The position numbers were made by a program, and so were the translations under genes. This document shows, piece by piece, positions 13,001 through 26,600 of a stretch of DNA of 64,000 bases. Source of the stretch: Sympetrum striolatum (lineage: Eukaryota; Arthropoda; Insecta; Odonata; Libellulidae); contig CANPUZ010000059.1 in the NCBI GenBank assembly GCA_947579665.1, positions 186,001 to 250,000 of the forward strand. Reading direction: 5' to 3'. Each line of letters opens with the position of its first letter. Positions within the stretch are counted from its first letter, which is position 1. Under the pieces are notes generated by a model. That model saw only the letters and a list, made by a program, of their open reading frames with translations. It did no database searches and was not told the origin of the DNA.

Positions 13001-16000
13001 CGAAAAAGGATAATTTTAGCGAAATTTTTATTTTTCTTCCTCAATTTACTCGTTTTTTTTCATCATTTTATGACGAAATTACCGTAAAAAGGGACGAAAA
13101 CGGATAATTTTAACGAAATTTCTATTTTTTTCTTCTATTTACTCGTTTTTTTCCTCATTTCATGACGAAATTACCGAAACAATGGACGAAAACGGATAAT
13201 TTTAGCGAAATTTTTATTTTTTTCCTCAATTTACTCGTTTTTCTTCATCATTTTATCACGAAATTACCGAAAAAAGGGACGATAACGGATAATTCTAGCG
13301 AAATTTCTATTTTTTCCCCATCTTGTTTTTTTTTCCTCATTTTATGTCGAAATTACCGAAAAAACGGACGAAAACGGATAATTTAATCGAAAGTTTTATT
13401 TTTTCCTCTATTTGCTCGTTTTTTTTTTCATTTCATGACGAAATTACCGAAAAAAGGGACGAAAACGGATAATTATAGCGAAATTTCTATTTTTTTCCTC
13501 TATTTGCTTGTTTTTTTTTTCTTCATTATATGACGAAATTTCCGAAAAAAGGGACGAAAACGGATAAATTTTGCGAAATTTTTATTTTTTTCCTCAATTT
13601 ACTCGTTTTTCTTCATCATTTTATCACGAAATTACCGAAAAAAGGGACGATAACGGATAATTTTAGCGAAATTTCTATTTACCTCTATTTACCCGTTTTT
13701 TTCCTCATTTTATGACGACTTTACCGAAAAAAGGGCCGAAAACGGATAATTTTAACGAAATTTCTATTTTTTCCTTTATTTACTCCATTTTTTCTCATTT
13801 TATGACGAAATTACCGAAAAAAGGGTCGATATCGGATAATTTTAGCGAAATTTTTATTTTTTTTTCAATTTAGTCATTTTTTTTCCTCATTTTATGTCGA
13901 AATTAACGTTAAAAAGGACGAAAACGGATAATTTTTGCGAAATTTCTATTTTTCCTCTATTAACTCGTTTTTTTCCTCATTTTATATCGAAATTACCGAA
14001 AAAAGGGACGAAAACGGATAATTTTATCGAAATTTTTATTTTTTTCCTCTATTTAGTCGTTTTTTTTTCCTCATTTTAAGACGAAATTACCGAAAAAAGG
14101 GACGAAAATGGATAATTTTAGCGAAATTTCAATTTTTTTCCTCTATTTACTCGTTTTTTTTCCTCATTTTATGACGAAATTACCGAAAAAAGGGACGATA
14201 ACGGATAATTTTAGCGAAATTTCTATTTTTGTCCTCTATTTACTCGATTTTTTTCCTCATTTTACGACGAAATAACCGACAAAAGGGACGAAAATGGATA
14301 ATTTGAGCGAAATTTTTATTTTTTTCCTCAATTTACTCGTTTTTCTTCATCATTTTATCACGAAATTACCGAAAAAATGGACGAAAACGGAAAATTTTAG
14401 CGAAAATTTATTTTTTTCCTCTATTTACTCGATTTTTTCCTCATTTAATGACGTAATTACCGAAAAAAGGGATGAAAACGGATAATTTTTGCGAAATTTC
14501 TATTTTTTCCTCTATTTACCCGTTTTTTTCAACATTTTATGGCGAAATTACCGAAAAAAGGGACGAAAATGGATAATTTTAGCGATATTTTTATTTTTTC
14601 CTCAATTTACTCGTTTTTTTCCTCATTTGATGACGAAATTACCAAAAAAAGGAACGAAAACGGATAATTTTAGCGAAATTTCTATTTTTTTCTCTATTTA
14701 TTCGATTTTCCTCTATTTACTCGTTTTTTTTCCTCATTTTATGACGAAATTACAGATAAAATGGACGAAAAGGGATAACTTTAGCGAAATTTTTATTTTT
14801 TTCCTCAATTTACTCGTTTTTCTTCATCATTTTATCACGAAATTACCAAAAAAAGGGACGATAACGGATAATTTTAACGAAATTTCTATTTTTTTCCTTT
14901 ATTTACTAGATTTTTTCCACATTTTATGTCGAAATTACCGAATAAAGGGACAAAAACGGATAATTTTAGCGAAATTTTAATTTTTTTCCTCTATTTACTC
15001 GATATTTTTCCTCATTTTATGAAGTAATTACCGAAAAAAGGGATGAAAACGGATAATTTTAGTGAAATTTCAATTTTTTTCTCTATTTACTCGTTTTTTT
15101 CCTACTTTTATGGCGAAATTACCGAAAAAAGGGACGAAAACGGATAATTATAGCGAAATTTTTATTTTATTCCTCAATTTACTCGCTTTTTTTTCCTCAA
15201 TTTTTGACGAAATTACCGAAAAAAGGGACGAAAACGGATAATTTTAGCGAAACTTCTCTTTTTTACTCTATTTACTCGTTTTTTTCATCATTTTATGACG
15301 AAATTACCGAAAAAAGGGACGAAAACGGATAATTTTAGCGAAATTTCTATTATTTCCTCAATTTACTCGTTTTCTTCATCATTTTATCACGAAATTACCG
15401 AAAAAAGGGACGAAAACGGATAATTTTAGCGATATTTTTAATTTTTTCCTCTATTTACTCGATTTTTTTCTTAATTTTATGACGAAATTACCGAAAAAAG
15501 GGACGAAAACGGATAATTTTATCGAAATTACTATTTTTTTCCTCTATTTGCTCGTTTTATTTCTTCATTTTATCACGAAATTACCGAAAAAAGGGACGAA
15601 ATCGGATAATTTTAGCGAAATTTCTATTTTTTCCTCTATTTACCCGTTTTTTCCTCATTTTATGACTAAATTACCGAAAAAATGGCCGAAAACGGATAAT
15701 TTTAGCGAAATTTCTATATTTTCCTTTATTTACTCCATTTTTTCTCATTTTATGACGAAATTACCGAAAAAAGGGTCGATATCGGATAATTTCAGCGAAA
15801 TTTCTATTTTTTCCTCTATTTACTCGTCCTTTTTCCTCATTTTATGACGAAATGACCGAAAAAATGGCCGAAAACGGATAATTTTCGAGAAATTTCTATT
15901 TTTCCTCTATTTACTCGTTTTTTTTCCTCATTATATGACGAAATTACAGAAAAAAGGGCCGAAAACGGATAATTTTAGCGAAATTTTTATTTTTTTTTCC

Positions 16001-16654
16001 TCTATTTACTCGTTTTTTTTCCTCATTTTATGACGATTTTACCAAAAAAAGGGACGAAAACGGATAATTTTAGCGAAATTTCTATTTTTTCCTCTATTAA
16101 CTCGTTTTTTCCTTATCTCATGACGAAATTACCGAAGAAAGGGACGAAAACGGATAATTTTAGCGAAATTTCTATTTTTTTCCTCCATTTGCTCGTTTTT
16201 TTTCTTCATTTTATGACGAAATTACCGTAAAAAGGGACGAAAACGGAGAATTTTAGCGAAATTTTTATTTTTTTCCTCAATTTACTAATTTTTCTTCATC
16301 ATTTTATCACGAAATTACCAAAAAAAGGGACGAAAACGGATAATTTTAACGAAATTTATATTTTTTTCTTCTATTTACTCGTTTTTTTCCTCATTTCATG
16401 ACGAAATTACCGAAACAATGGACGAAAACGGATAATTTTAGCGAAATTTTTATTTTTTTCCTCAATTTACTAGTTTTCCTTCATCATTTTATCACGAAAT
16501 TACCGAAAAAAGGAACGAAAACGGATAATTTTAGCGAAATTTTTATTTTTTTTCCTCAATTTACTCGTTTTTCTTCATCATTTTATCACGAAATTACCGA
16601 AAAAAGGGACGATAACGGATAATTCTAGCGAAATTTCTATTTTTTCCTCATTTT
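10015..16654 (+). repeat. About 3.3-kb tandem pair
   Basis: Copy 1 is about 10015-13344 and copy 2 about 13345-16654. Landmarks are offset by about 3330 bp in the first part (for example 10200 to 13530, 10564 to 13894) and by 3236 bp in the later part (12794 to 16030, 13162 to 16398). The change comes from one monomer (AACATCTCTTTTTTACTC type, about 12151-12244) missing from copy 2. Scattered substitutions separate the copies, more than in the 7.25- and 5.6-kb pairs, so this duplication looks older. Boundaries are accurate to about one monomer. Confidence 0.8.
16585..16654 (+). repeat. Truncated 70-bp monomer
   Basis: This monomer runs from ATCACG directly to ATGTCG in 70 bp. The TCTATTTACTCG block and one T-run are missing, so TTTTTTCCTCATTTTATG follows the first T-run immediately. 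The probable cause is a deletion between the two similar TTTTTTCCTC stretches. The same truncated copy is present at 23833-23902, exactly 7248 bp downstream, so the deletion predates the 7.25-kb duplication. Confidence 0.85.
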
Positions 16655-17666
16655 ATGTCGAAATTACCGAAAAAACGGACGAAAACGGATAATTTTAACG
16701 AAATTTTATTTTTTTCCTCTATTTACTCGTTTTTTTCCTCATTTCATGACGAAATTACGAAAAAAGGAACGAAAACGGATAATTTTAGCGAAATTTCTAT
16801 TTTTTTCCTCTATATGCTCGATTTTTTCTTCATTTTATGACGAAATTACCGGAAAAAGGGACGAAAACGGATAATTTTAGCGAAATTTTTATTTTTTTTC
16901 TCAATTTACTCGTTTTTCTTCATCATTTTATCACGAAATTATCGAAAAAAGGGACGAAAACGGATAATTTTAACGAAATTTCTATTATTTTCCTCTATTT
17001 ACTCGATTTTTTTCCACATTTTATGACGAAATTACCGAATAAAGGGACGAAAACGGATATTTTAGCGAAATTTTTATTTTTTTCCTCAATTTACTATTTT
17101 TTCTTCATCATTTTATCGGGAAATTACCGAAAAAATGGACGAAAACGGTAAATTTTAGCGAAATTTTTAATTTTTTCCTCTATTTACTTGATTATTTTCC
17201 TCATTTTATGACGTAATTACAAAAAAAAATGATGAAAACAGATAATTTTAGCGAAATATCTATTTTTCCTCTATTTACCCGTTTTTTTCCTCATTTTCTG
17301 ACTAAATTACCGAAAAAAGGGCCGAAAACGGATAATTTTTGCGAAATTTCTATATTTTCCTTTATTTACTCCATTTCTTCTCATTTTATGACGAAATTAC
17401 CGAAAAAAGGGTCGATATCGGATAATTTTAGCGAAATTTTTATTTTTTCCTCTATTTACTCGTCCTTTTACCACATTTTATGACGAAATTACCGAAAAAA
17501 TGGCTGAAAACGGATAATTTTCGCGAAATTTCTATTTTTTCCTCTATTTACTCCTTTTTTTTCCTCATTATATGACGAAATTACAGAAAAAAGGTCCGAA
17601 AACGGATAATTTTAGCGAAATTTTATTTTTTTTTTCCACTATTTACTCGTTTTTTTTCCTCATTTT

Positions 17667-17756
17667 ATGACGATTTTACCAAAAAAAGGGACGAAAACGG
17701 ATAATTTTACCGAAATTTCTATTTTTTCCTCTATTTACTCGTTTTTTCCTCATTTT
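17667..17756 (+). repeat. Example 90-bp monomer
   Basis: A representative short-form monomer, from one ATGACG to the next. Both T-runs are six bases long, which gives exactly 90 bp. Because 90 is divisible by three, successive copies of this form stay in one reading frame of 30 codons (beginning MTILPKKG here, MTKLPKKG in most). This explains why long apparent ORFs occur where such copies adjoin. An identical monomer lies 7248 bp downstream at 24915. Confidence 0.9.
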
Positions 17757-20691
17757 ATGACGAAATTACCGAAAAAAGGGACGAAAACGGATAATTTTAG
17801 CGAAATTTCTATTTTTTCCTCAATTTGCTCGTTTTTTTTCCTCATTTTATGAAGAAATTACCGAAAAAAGGGACGAAAACGGAAAATTTTAGCGAAATTT
17901 CTATTTTTTGCACTATTTACTCGTTGTCTTTCCTCATTTTATATCGAAATTACCGAAAAAAGGGTCGAAAGCGGATAATTTTATCGAAATTTGTATTTTT
18001 TTCCTCTATTTACTCGTATTTTTCCTCATTTCATGACGAAATTACCGAAACAATGGACGAAAACGGATAATTTTAGCGAAATTTTTATTTTTTTCCTCAA
18101 TTTACTAATTTTTCTTCATCATTTTATCACGAAATTACCGAAAAAAGGGACGAAAACGGATAATTTTAACGAAATTTCTATTTTTTTCTTCTATTTACTC
18201 ATTTTTTTCCTCATTTCATGACGAAATTACCGAAACAATGGACGAAAACGGATAATTTTAGCGAAATTTTTATTTTTTTCCTCAATTTACTAGTTTTCCT
18301 TCATCATTTTATCACGAAATTACCGAAAAAAGGAACGAAAACGGATAATTTTAGCGAAATTTTTATTTTTTTCCTCAATTTACTCGTTTTTCTTCATCAT
18401 TTTATCACGAAATTACCGAAAAAAGGGACGATAATTGATAATTCTAGCGAAATTTCAATTTTTTACTCAACTCGTTTTTTTTCCTCATTTTATGTCGAAA
18501 TTACCGAAAAAACGGACGAAAACGGATAATTTTAACGAAATTTTATTTTTTTCCTCTATTTACTCGTTTTTTTCCTCATTTCATGACGAAATTACAAAAA
18601 AAGGGACGAAAACGGATAATTTTAGCGAATTTTCTATTTTTTTCCTCTATATGCTCGATTTTTTCTTCATTTTATTACGAAATTACCGGAAAAAGGGACG
18701 AAAACGGATAATTTTAACGAAATTTCTATTATTTTCCTCTATTTACTCGATTTTTTTCCACATTTTATGACGAAATTAACGAATAAAGGGACGAAAACGG
18801 ATATTTTAGCGAAACTTTTATTTTTTTCCTCAATTTACTATTTTTTCTTCATCATTTTATCAGGAAATTACCGAAAAAATGGACGATAACGGTAAATTTT
18901 AGCGAAATTTTTAATTTTTTCCTCTATTTACTCGATTATTTTCCTCATTTTATGACGTAATTACCAAACAAAATGATGAAAACAGATAATTTTAGCGAAA
19001 TATCTATTTTTTCCTCTATTTACTCTTTTTTTTCCTCATTTTATGACGAAATTACCGAAAAAAGGAACGAAAACGGATAATTTTAGCGAAATTTCTATTT
19101 TTTCCTCTATTTACCCGTTTTTTTCCTCATTTTCTGACTAAATTACCGAAAAAAGGGCCGAAAACGGATAATTTTTGCGAAATTTCTATTTTTTCCTCTA
19201 ATTACTCCTTTTTTTTCCTTATTATATGACGAAATTACAGAAAAAAGGGCCGAAAACGGATAATTTTAGCGAAATTTTTATTTTTTTTTTCCACTATTTA
19301 CCCGTTTTTTTTCCTCATTTTATGACGATTTTACCAAAAAAAGGGACGAAAACGGATAATTTTACCGAAATTTCTATTTTTTCCTCTATTTACTCGTTTT
19401 TTCCTCATTTTATGACGAAATTACCGAAAAAAGGGACGAAAACGGATAATTTTAGCGAAATTTCTATTTTTTCCTCAATTTGCTCGTTTTTTTTCCTCAT
19501 TTTATGAAGAAATTACCGAAAAAGGGACGAAAAAGGATAATTTTAGCGAAATTTTAATTTTTTTCTTCAATTTACTCATTTCTTCATCATTTTATCACGA
19601 AATTACCGAAAAAAGGGACGAAAACGGAAATTTTAGCGAAATTTGTATGTTTTTCCTCTATTTACTCGTTTTTTTCCTCATTTCATGACGAAATTACCGA
19701 AAAAAGTTTTGAAAATGGATAATTTTAGCGAAATTTCAATTTTTTCCTCCATTTGCTCGTTTTTTTTCTTCAATTTATGACGAAATTACCGTAAAAAGGG
19801 ACGAAAACGGAGAATTTTAACGAAATTTTTATTTTTTTCCTCAATTTACTCGTTTTTCTTCATCATTTTATCACGAAATTACCGAAAAAAGGGACGAAAA
19901 CGGATAATTTTAACGAAATTTCTATTTTTTTTCCTGTATTTACTCGATTTTTTCCACATTTTATGACGAAATTACCAAATAAAGGGACGAAAAAACGGAT
20001 AATTTTTGCGAAATTTTTATATTTTTCCTCAATTTACTATTTTTTCTTCATCATTTTATCAGGAAATTACCGAAAAAAGGGACGATAACGGATACTTTTA
20101 GCGAAATTTCTATTTTTTCCTCAACTCGTTTTTTTTCCTCATTTAAGACGAAATTACCAAAAAAAGGGACGAAAACGGATATTTTAGCGAAATTTTTATT
20201 TTTTTCCTCAATTTACTCGTTTTTCTTCTTCATTTTATCACGAAATTACCGAAGACAGGGACGAAAACGGATAATTTTAGCGATATTTTTAATTTTTTCC
20301 TCTATTTACTCGATTTTTTTCTTAATTTTATGACGAAATTACCGAAAAAAGGGACGAAAACGGATAATTTTATCGAAATTACTATTTTTTTCCTCTATTT
20401 CCTCGTTTTTTTTCTTCATTTTATCACGAAATTACCGAAAAAAGGGACCAAAACGGATAATTTTAGCTAAATTTCTATTTTTACCTCTATTTACTCGTTT
20501 TTTTTCCTCATTTTATGTCGAAATTACCGAAAAAAGGGACGAAAACGGATAATTTTAGCGAAATATTTATTTTTTTCCTCAATTTACTCGTTTTTCTTCA
20601 TCATTTTATCACGAAATTACCGAAAAAAGGGACGATAACGGATAATTTTAGCGAAATTTCAATTTTTGCTCAACTCGTTTTTTTTCCTCAT

Positions 20692-20695
20692 TTAA
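20692..20695. other. Empty counterpart of the transposon insertion site
   Basis: This position is exactly 7433 bp upstream of the left TTAA at 28125 and lies in the sister copy of the 7.25-kb unit. It reads CCTCATTTAAGTCGAAATT without interruption. The preceding variant GAAATTTCAATTTTTGCTC is shared only with the occupied copy among the seven landmark sites, so this is its closest relative. Other empty sites start at 34297, 43888, 48592, 54769 and 60382. Confidence 0.93.
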
Positions 20696-23600
20696 GTCGA
20701 AATTACCGAATAAAGGGACGAAAACGGATAATTTAAGCGAAATTTTTATTTTTCTCCTTAATTTGTTCTTTTTTTTTCATCATTTTATGACGAAATTACC
20801 GAAAAAAGGGACGAAAACGGATAATTTTAGCGAAATTTCTATTTTTTCCTCTATTAACTCGTTTTTCTCCTCATTTTATATCGAAATTACCGAAAAAAGG
20901 GACGAAAACGGATAATTTTATCGAAATTTTTATTTTTTTCCTCTATTTAGTCGTTTTTTTTCCTCATTTTAAGACGAAATTACCGTAAAAAGGGACGAAA
21001 ATGGATAATTTTAGCGAAATTTCAATTTTTTTCCTCAATTTACTCGTTTTTTTTCCTCATTTTATGACGAGATTACCGAAAAAAGGAACGAAAACGGATA
21101 ATTTTAGCGAAATTTCTATATTTTTCTCTATTTATTCGATTTTCCTCTATTTACTCGTTTTTTTTCCTCATTTTATGACGAAATTACCGAAAAAAGGGAC
21201 GAAAACGGATAATTTTTGCGAAATTTCTATATTTTCCTCAATTTGCTCGTTTTTTTTCCTCATTTTATGACGAAATTACCAAAAAAAATGATGAAAACAG
21301 ATAATTTTAGCGAAATATCTATTTTTCCTCTATTTACTCTTTTTTTTCCTCATTTTATGACGAAATTACCGAAAAAAGGAACGAAAACGGATAATTTTAG
21401 CGAAATTTCTATTTTTCCTCTATTTACCCGTTTTTTTCCTCATTTTCTGACTAAATTACCGAAAAAAGGGCCGAAAACGGATAATTTTTGCGAAATTTCT
21501 ATATTTTCCTTTATTTACTCCATTTTTTCTCATTTTATGACGAAATTACCGATAAAAGGGTCGATATCGGATAATTTTAGCGAAATTTTTATTTTTTCCT
21601 CTATTTACTCGTCCTTTTACCACATTTTATGACGAAATTACCGAAAAATTGGCTGAAAACGGATAATTTTCGCGAAATTTCTATTTTTTCCTCTATTTAC
21701 TCCTTTTTTTCCCTCATTTTATGACGATTTTACCAAAAAAAGGGACGAAAACGGATAATTTTACCGAAATTTCTATTTTTTCCTCTATTTACTCGTTTTT
21801 TCCTCATTTTATGACGAAATTACCGAAAAAGGGACGAAAACGGATAATTTTAGCGAAATTTCTATTTTTTCCTCAATTTGCTCGTTTTTTTTCCTCATTT
21901 TATGAAGAAATTACCGAAAAAAGGGACGAAAAAGGATAATTTTAGCGAAATTTTAATTTTTTTCTTCAATTTACTCGTTTTCTTCATCATTTTATCACGA
22001 AATTACCGAAAAAAGGGACGCAAACGGAAAATTTTAGCGAAATTTCTATTTTTTTCCTCAAATTTACTCGTTTTTTCCTCATTTTATGACGGAATTACCG
22101 AAAAAAGGGACGAAAACGGATAATTTTAGCGAAATTTCTATTTTTTCCACTATTTACTCGTTGTCTTTCCTCATTTTATATCGAAATTACCGAAAAAAGG
22201 GTCGAAAGCGAATAATTTTATCGAAATTTGTATTTTTTTCCTCTATTTACTCGTATTTTTCCTCATTTCATGACGAAATTACCGAAACAATGGACGAAAA
22301 CGGATAATTTTAGCGAAATTTTTATTTTTTTCCTAAATTTACTAATTTTTCTTCATCATTTTATCACGAAATTACCGAAAAAAGGGACGAAAACGGATAA
22401 TTTTAACGAAATTTCTATTTTTTTCTTCTATTTACTCATTTTTTTCCTCATTTCATGACGAAATTACCGAAACAATGGACGAAAACGGATAATTTTAGCG
22501 AAATTTTTATTTTTTTCCTCAATTTACTAGTTTTCCTTCATCATTTTATCACGAAATTACCGAAAAAAGGAACGAAAACGGATAATTTTAGCGAAATTTT
22601 TATTTTTTTCCTCAATTTACTCGTTTTTCTTCATCATTTTATCACGAAATTACCGAAAAAAGGGACGATAACGGATAATTCTAGCGAAATTTCAATTTTT
22701 TACTCAACTCGTTTTTTTTCCTCATTTTATGTCGAAATTACCGAAAAAACGGACGAAAACGGATAATTTTAACGAAATTTTATTTTTTTCCTCCATTTAC
22801 TCGTTTTTTTCCTCATTTCATGACGAAATTACCGAAAAAAGGGACGAAATCGGATAATTTTAGCGAAATTTCTATTTTTTCCTCTATTTACCCGTTTTTT
22901 CCTCATTTTATGACTAAATTACCGAAAAAAGGGCCGAAAACGGATAATTTTAGCGAAATTTCTATATTTTCCTTTATTTACTCCATTTTTTCTCATTTTA
23001 TGACGAAATTACCGAAAAAAGGGTCGATATCGGATAATTTCAGCGAAATTTCTATTTTTTCCTCTATTTACTCGTCCTTTTTCCTCATTTTATGACGAAA
23101 TGACCGAAAAAATGGCCGAAAACGGATAATTTTCGAGAAATTTCTATTTTTCCTCTATTTACTCGTTTTTTTTCCTCATTATATGACGAAATTACAGAAA
23201 AAAGGGCCGAAAACGGATAATTTTAGCGAAATTTTTATTTTTTTTTCCTCTATTTACTCGTTTTTTTTCCTCATTTTATGACGATTTTACCAAAAAAAGG
23301 GACGAAAACGGATAATTTTAGCGAAATTTCTATTTTTTCCTCTATTAACTCGTTTTTTCCGTATCTCATGACGAAATTACCGAAGAAAGGGACGAAAACG
23401 GATAATTTTAGCGAAATTTCTATTTTTTTCCTCCATTTGCTCGTTTTTTTTCTTCATTTTATGACGAAATTACCGTAAAAAGGGACGAAAACGGAGAATT
23501 TTAGCGAAATTTTTATTTTTTTCCTCAATTTACTAATTTTTCTTCATCATTTTATCACGAAATTACCAAAAAAAGGGACGAAAACGGATAATTTTAACGA

Positions 23601-26600
23601 AATTTATATTTTTTTCTTCTATTTACTCGTTTTTTTCCTCATTTCATGACGAAATTACCGAAACAATGGACGAAAACGGATAATTTTAGCGAAATTTTTA
23701 TTTTTTTCCTCAATTTACTAGTTTTCCTTCATCATTTTATCACGAAATTACCGAAAAAAGGAACGAAAACGGATAATTTTAGCGAAATTTTTATTTTTTT
23801 TCCTCAATTTACTCGTTTTTCTTCATCATTTTATCACGAAATTACCGAAAAAAGGGACGATAACGGATAATTCTAGCGAAATTTCTATTTTTTCCTCATT
23901 TTATGTCGAAATTACCGAAAAAACGGACGAAAACGGATAATTTTAACGAAATTTTATTTTTTTCCTCTATTTACTCGTTTTTTTCCTCATTTCATGACGA
24001 AATTACGAAAAAAGGAACGAAAACGGATAATTTTAGCGAAATTTCTATTTTTTTCCTCTATATGCTCGATTTTTTCTTCATTTTATGACGAAATTACCGG
24101 AAAAAGGGACGAAAACGGATAATTTTAGCGAAATTTTTATTTTTTTTCTCAATTTACTCGTTTTTCTTCATCATTTTATCACGAAATTATCGAAAAAAGG
24201 GACGAAAACGGATAATTTTAACGAAATTTCTATTATTTTCCTCTATTTACTCGATTTTTTTCCACATTTTATGACGAAATTACCGAATAAAGGGACGAAA
24301 ACGGATATTTTAGCGAAATTTTTATTTTTTTCCTCAATTTACTATTTTTTCTTCATCATTTTATCGGGAAATTACCGAAAAAATGGACGAAAACGGTAAA
24401 TTTTAGCGAAATTTTTAATTTTTTCCTCTATTTACTTGATTATTTTCCTCATTTTATGACGTAATTACAAAAAAAAATGATGAAAACAGATAATTTTAGC
24501 GAAATATCTATTTTTCCTCTATTTACCCGTTTTTTTCCTCATTTTCTGACTAAATTACCGAAAAAAGGGCCGAAAACGGATAATTTTTGCGAAATTTCTA
24601 TATTTTCCTTTATTTACTCCATTTCTTCTCATTTTATGACGAAATTACCGAAAAAAGGGTCGATATCGGATAATTTTAGCGAAATTTTTATTTTTTCCTC
24701 TATTTACTCGTCCTTTTACCACATTTTATGACGAAATTACCGAAAAAATGGCTGAAAACGGATAATTTTCGCGAAATTTCTATTTTTTCCTCTATTTACT
24801 CCTTTTTTTTCCTCATTATATGACGAAATTACAGAAAAAAGGTCCGAAAACGGATAATTTTAGCGAAATTTTATTTTTTTTTTCCACTATTTACTCGTTT
24901 TTTTTCCTCATTTTATGACGATTTTACCAAAAAAAGGGACGAAAACGGATAATTTTACCGAAATTTCTATTTTTTCCTCTATTTACTCGTTTTTTCCTCA
25001 TTTTATGACGAAATTACCGAAAAAAGGGACGAAAACGGATAATTTTAGCGAAATTTCTATTTTTTCCTCAATTTGCTCGTTTTTTTTCCTCATTTTATGA
25101 AGAAATTACCGAAAAAAGGGACGAAAACGGAAAATTTTAGCGAAATTTCTATTTTTTGCACTATTTACTCGTTGTCTTTCCTCATTTTATATCGAAATTA
25201 CCGAAAAAAGGGTCGAAAGCGGATAATTTTATCGAAATTTGTATTTTTTTCCTCTATTTACTCGTATTTTTCCTCATTTCATGACGAAATTACCGAAACA
25301 ATGGACGAAAACGGATAATTTTAGCGAAATTTTTATTTTTTTCCTCAATTTACTAATTTTTCTTCATCATTTTATCACGAAATTACCGAAAAAAGGGACG
25401 AAAACGGATAATTTTAACGAAATTTCTATTTTTTTCTTCTATTTACTCATTTTTTTCCTCATTTCATGACGAAATTACCGAAACAATGGACGAAAACGGA
25501 TAATTTTAGCGAAATTTTTATTTTTTTCCTCAATTTACTAGTTTTCCTTCATCATTTTATCACGAAATTACCGAAAAAAGGAACGAAAACGGATAATTTT
25601 AGCGAAATTTTTATTTTTTTCCTCAATTTACTCGTTTTTCTTCATCATTTTATCACGAAATTACCGAAAAAAGGGACGATAATTGATAATTCTAGCGAAA
25701 TTTCAATTTTTTACTCAACTCGTTTTTTTTCCTCATTTTATGTCGAAATTACCGAAAAAACGGACGAAAACGGATAATTTTAACGAAATTTTATTTTTTT
25801 CCTCTATTTACTCGTTTTTTTCCTCATTTCATGACGAAATTACAAAAAAAGGGACGAAAACGGATAATTTTAGCGAATTTTCTATTTTTTTCCTCTATAT
25901 GCTCGATTTTTTCTTCATTTTATTACGAAATTACCGGAAAAAGGGACGAAAACGGATAATTTTAACGAAATTTCTATTATTTTCCTCTATTTACTCGATT
26001 TTTTTCCACATTTTATGACGAAATTAACGAATAAAGGGACGAAAACGGATATTTTAGCGAAACTTTTATTTTTTTCCTCAATTTACTATTTTTTCTTCAT
26101 CATTTTATCAGGAAATTACCGAAAAAATGGACGATAACGGTAAATTTTAGCGAAATTTTTAATTTTTTCCTCTATTTACTCGATTATTTTCCTCATTTTA
26201 TGACGTAATTACCAAACAAAATGATGAAAACAGATAATTTTAGCGAAATATCTATTTTTTCCTCTATTTACTCTTTTTTTTCCTCATTTTATGACGAAAT
26301 TACCGAAAAAAGGAACGAAAACGGATAATTTTAGCGAAATTTCTATTTTTTCCTCTATTTACCCGTTTTTTTCCTCATTTTCTGACTAAATTACCGAAAA
26401 AAGGGCCGAAAACGGATAATTTTTGCGAAATTTCTATTTTTTCCTCTAATTACTCCTTTTTTTTCCTTATTATATGACGAAATTACAGAAAAAAGGGCCG
26501 AAAACGGATAATTTTAGCGAAATTTTTATTTTTTTTTTCCACTATTTACCCGTTTTTTTTCCTCATTTTATGACGATTTTACCAAAAAAAGGGACGAAAA

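Larger units (their letters stand above)
15572..22819 (+). repeat. 7248-bp higher-order unit, copy 1
   Basis: Direct tandem duplication with the next feature. Offsets are exactly 7248 bp for landmarks from 16030 to 19507 (16655 to 23903, 17229 to 24477, 18218 to 25466, 19226 to 26474). The offset becomes 7433 bp after about 19649, because this copy lacks two monomers (185 bp) retained in copy 2 at about 26895-27080. Spot comparison of several kilobases showed only isolated differences. The unit spans about 79 monomers. It contains the TTAA landmark, uninterrupted, at 20692-20695. Confidence 0.9.

Noticed and set aside
16585..16654. Second foreign insertion or deletion scar suggesting another mobile element
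   Set aside because: The short monomer is explained by a simple deletion between two similar TTTTTTCCTC stretches. There is no extra sequence, inverted repeat or target duplication.
20680..20700. Excision footprint at the empty sister site
   Set aside because: All six empty sites read cleanly with a single TTAA and no extra bases. Since piggyBac excision leaves no footprint, the sequence cannot show whether this site was ever occupied, so no claim is made.
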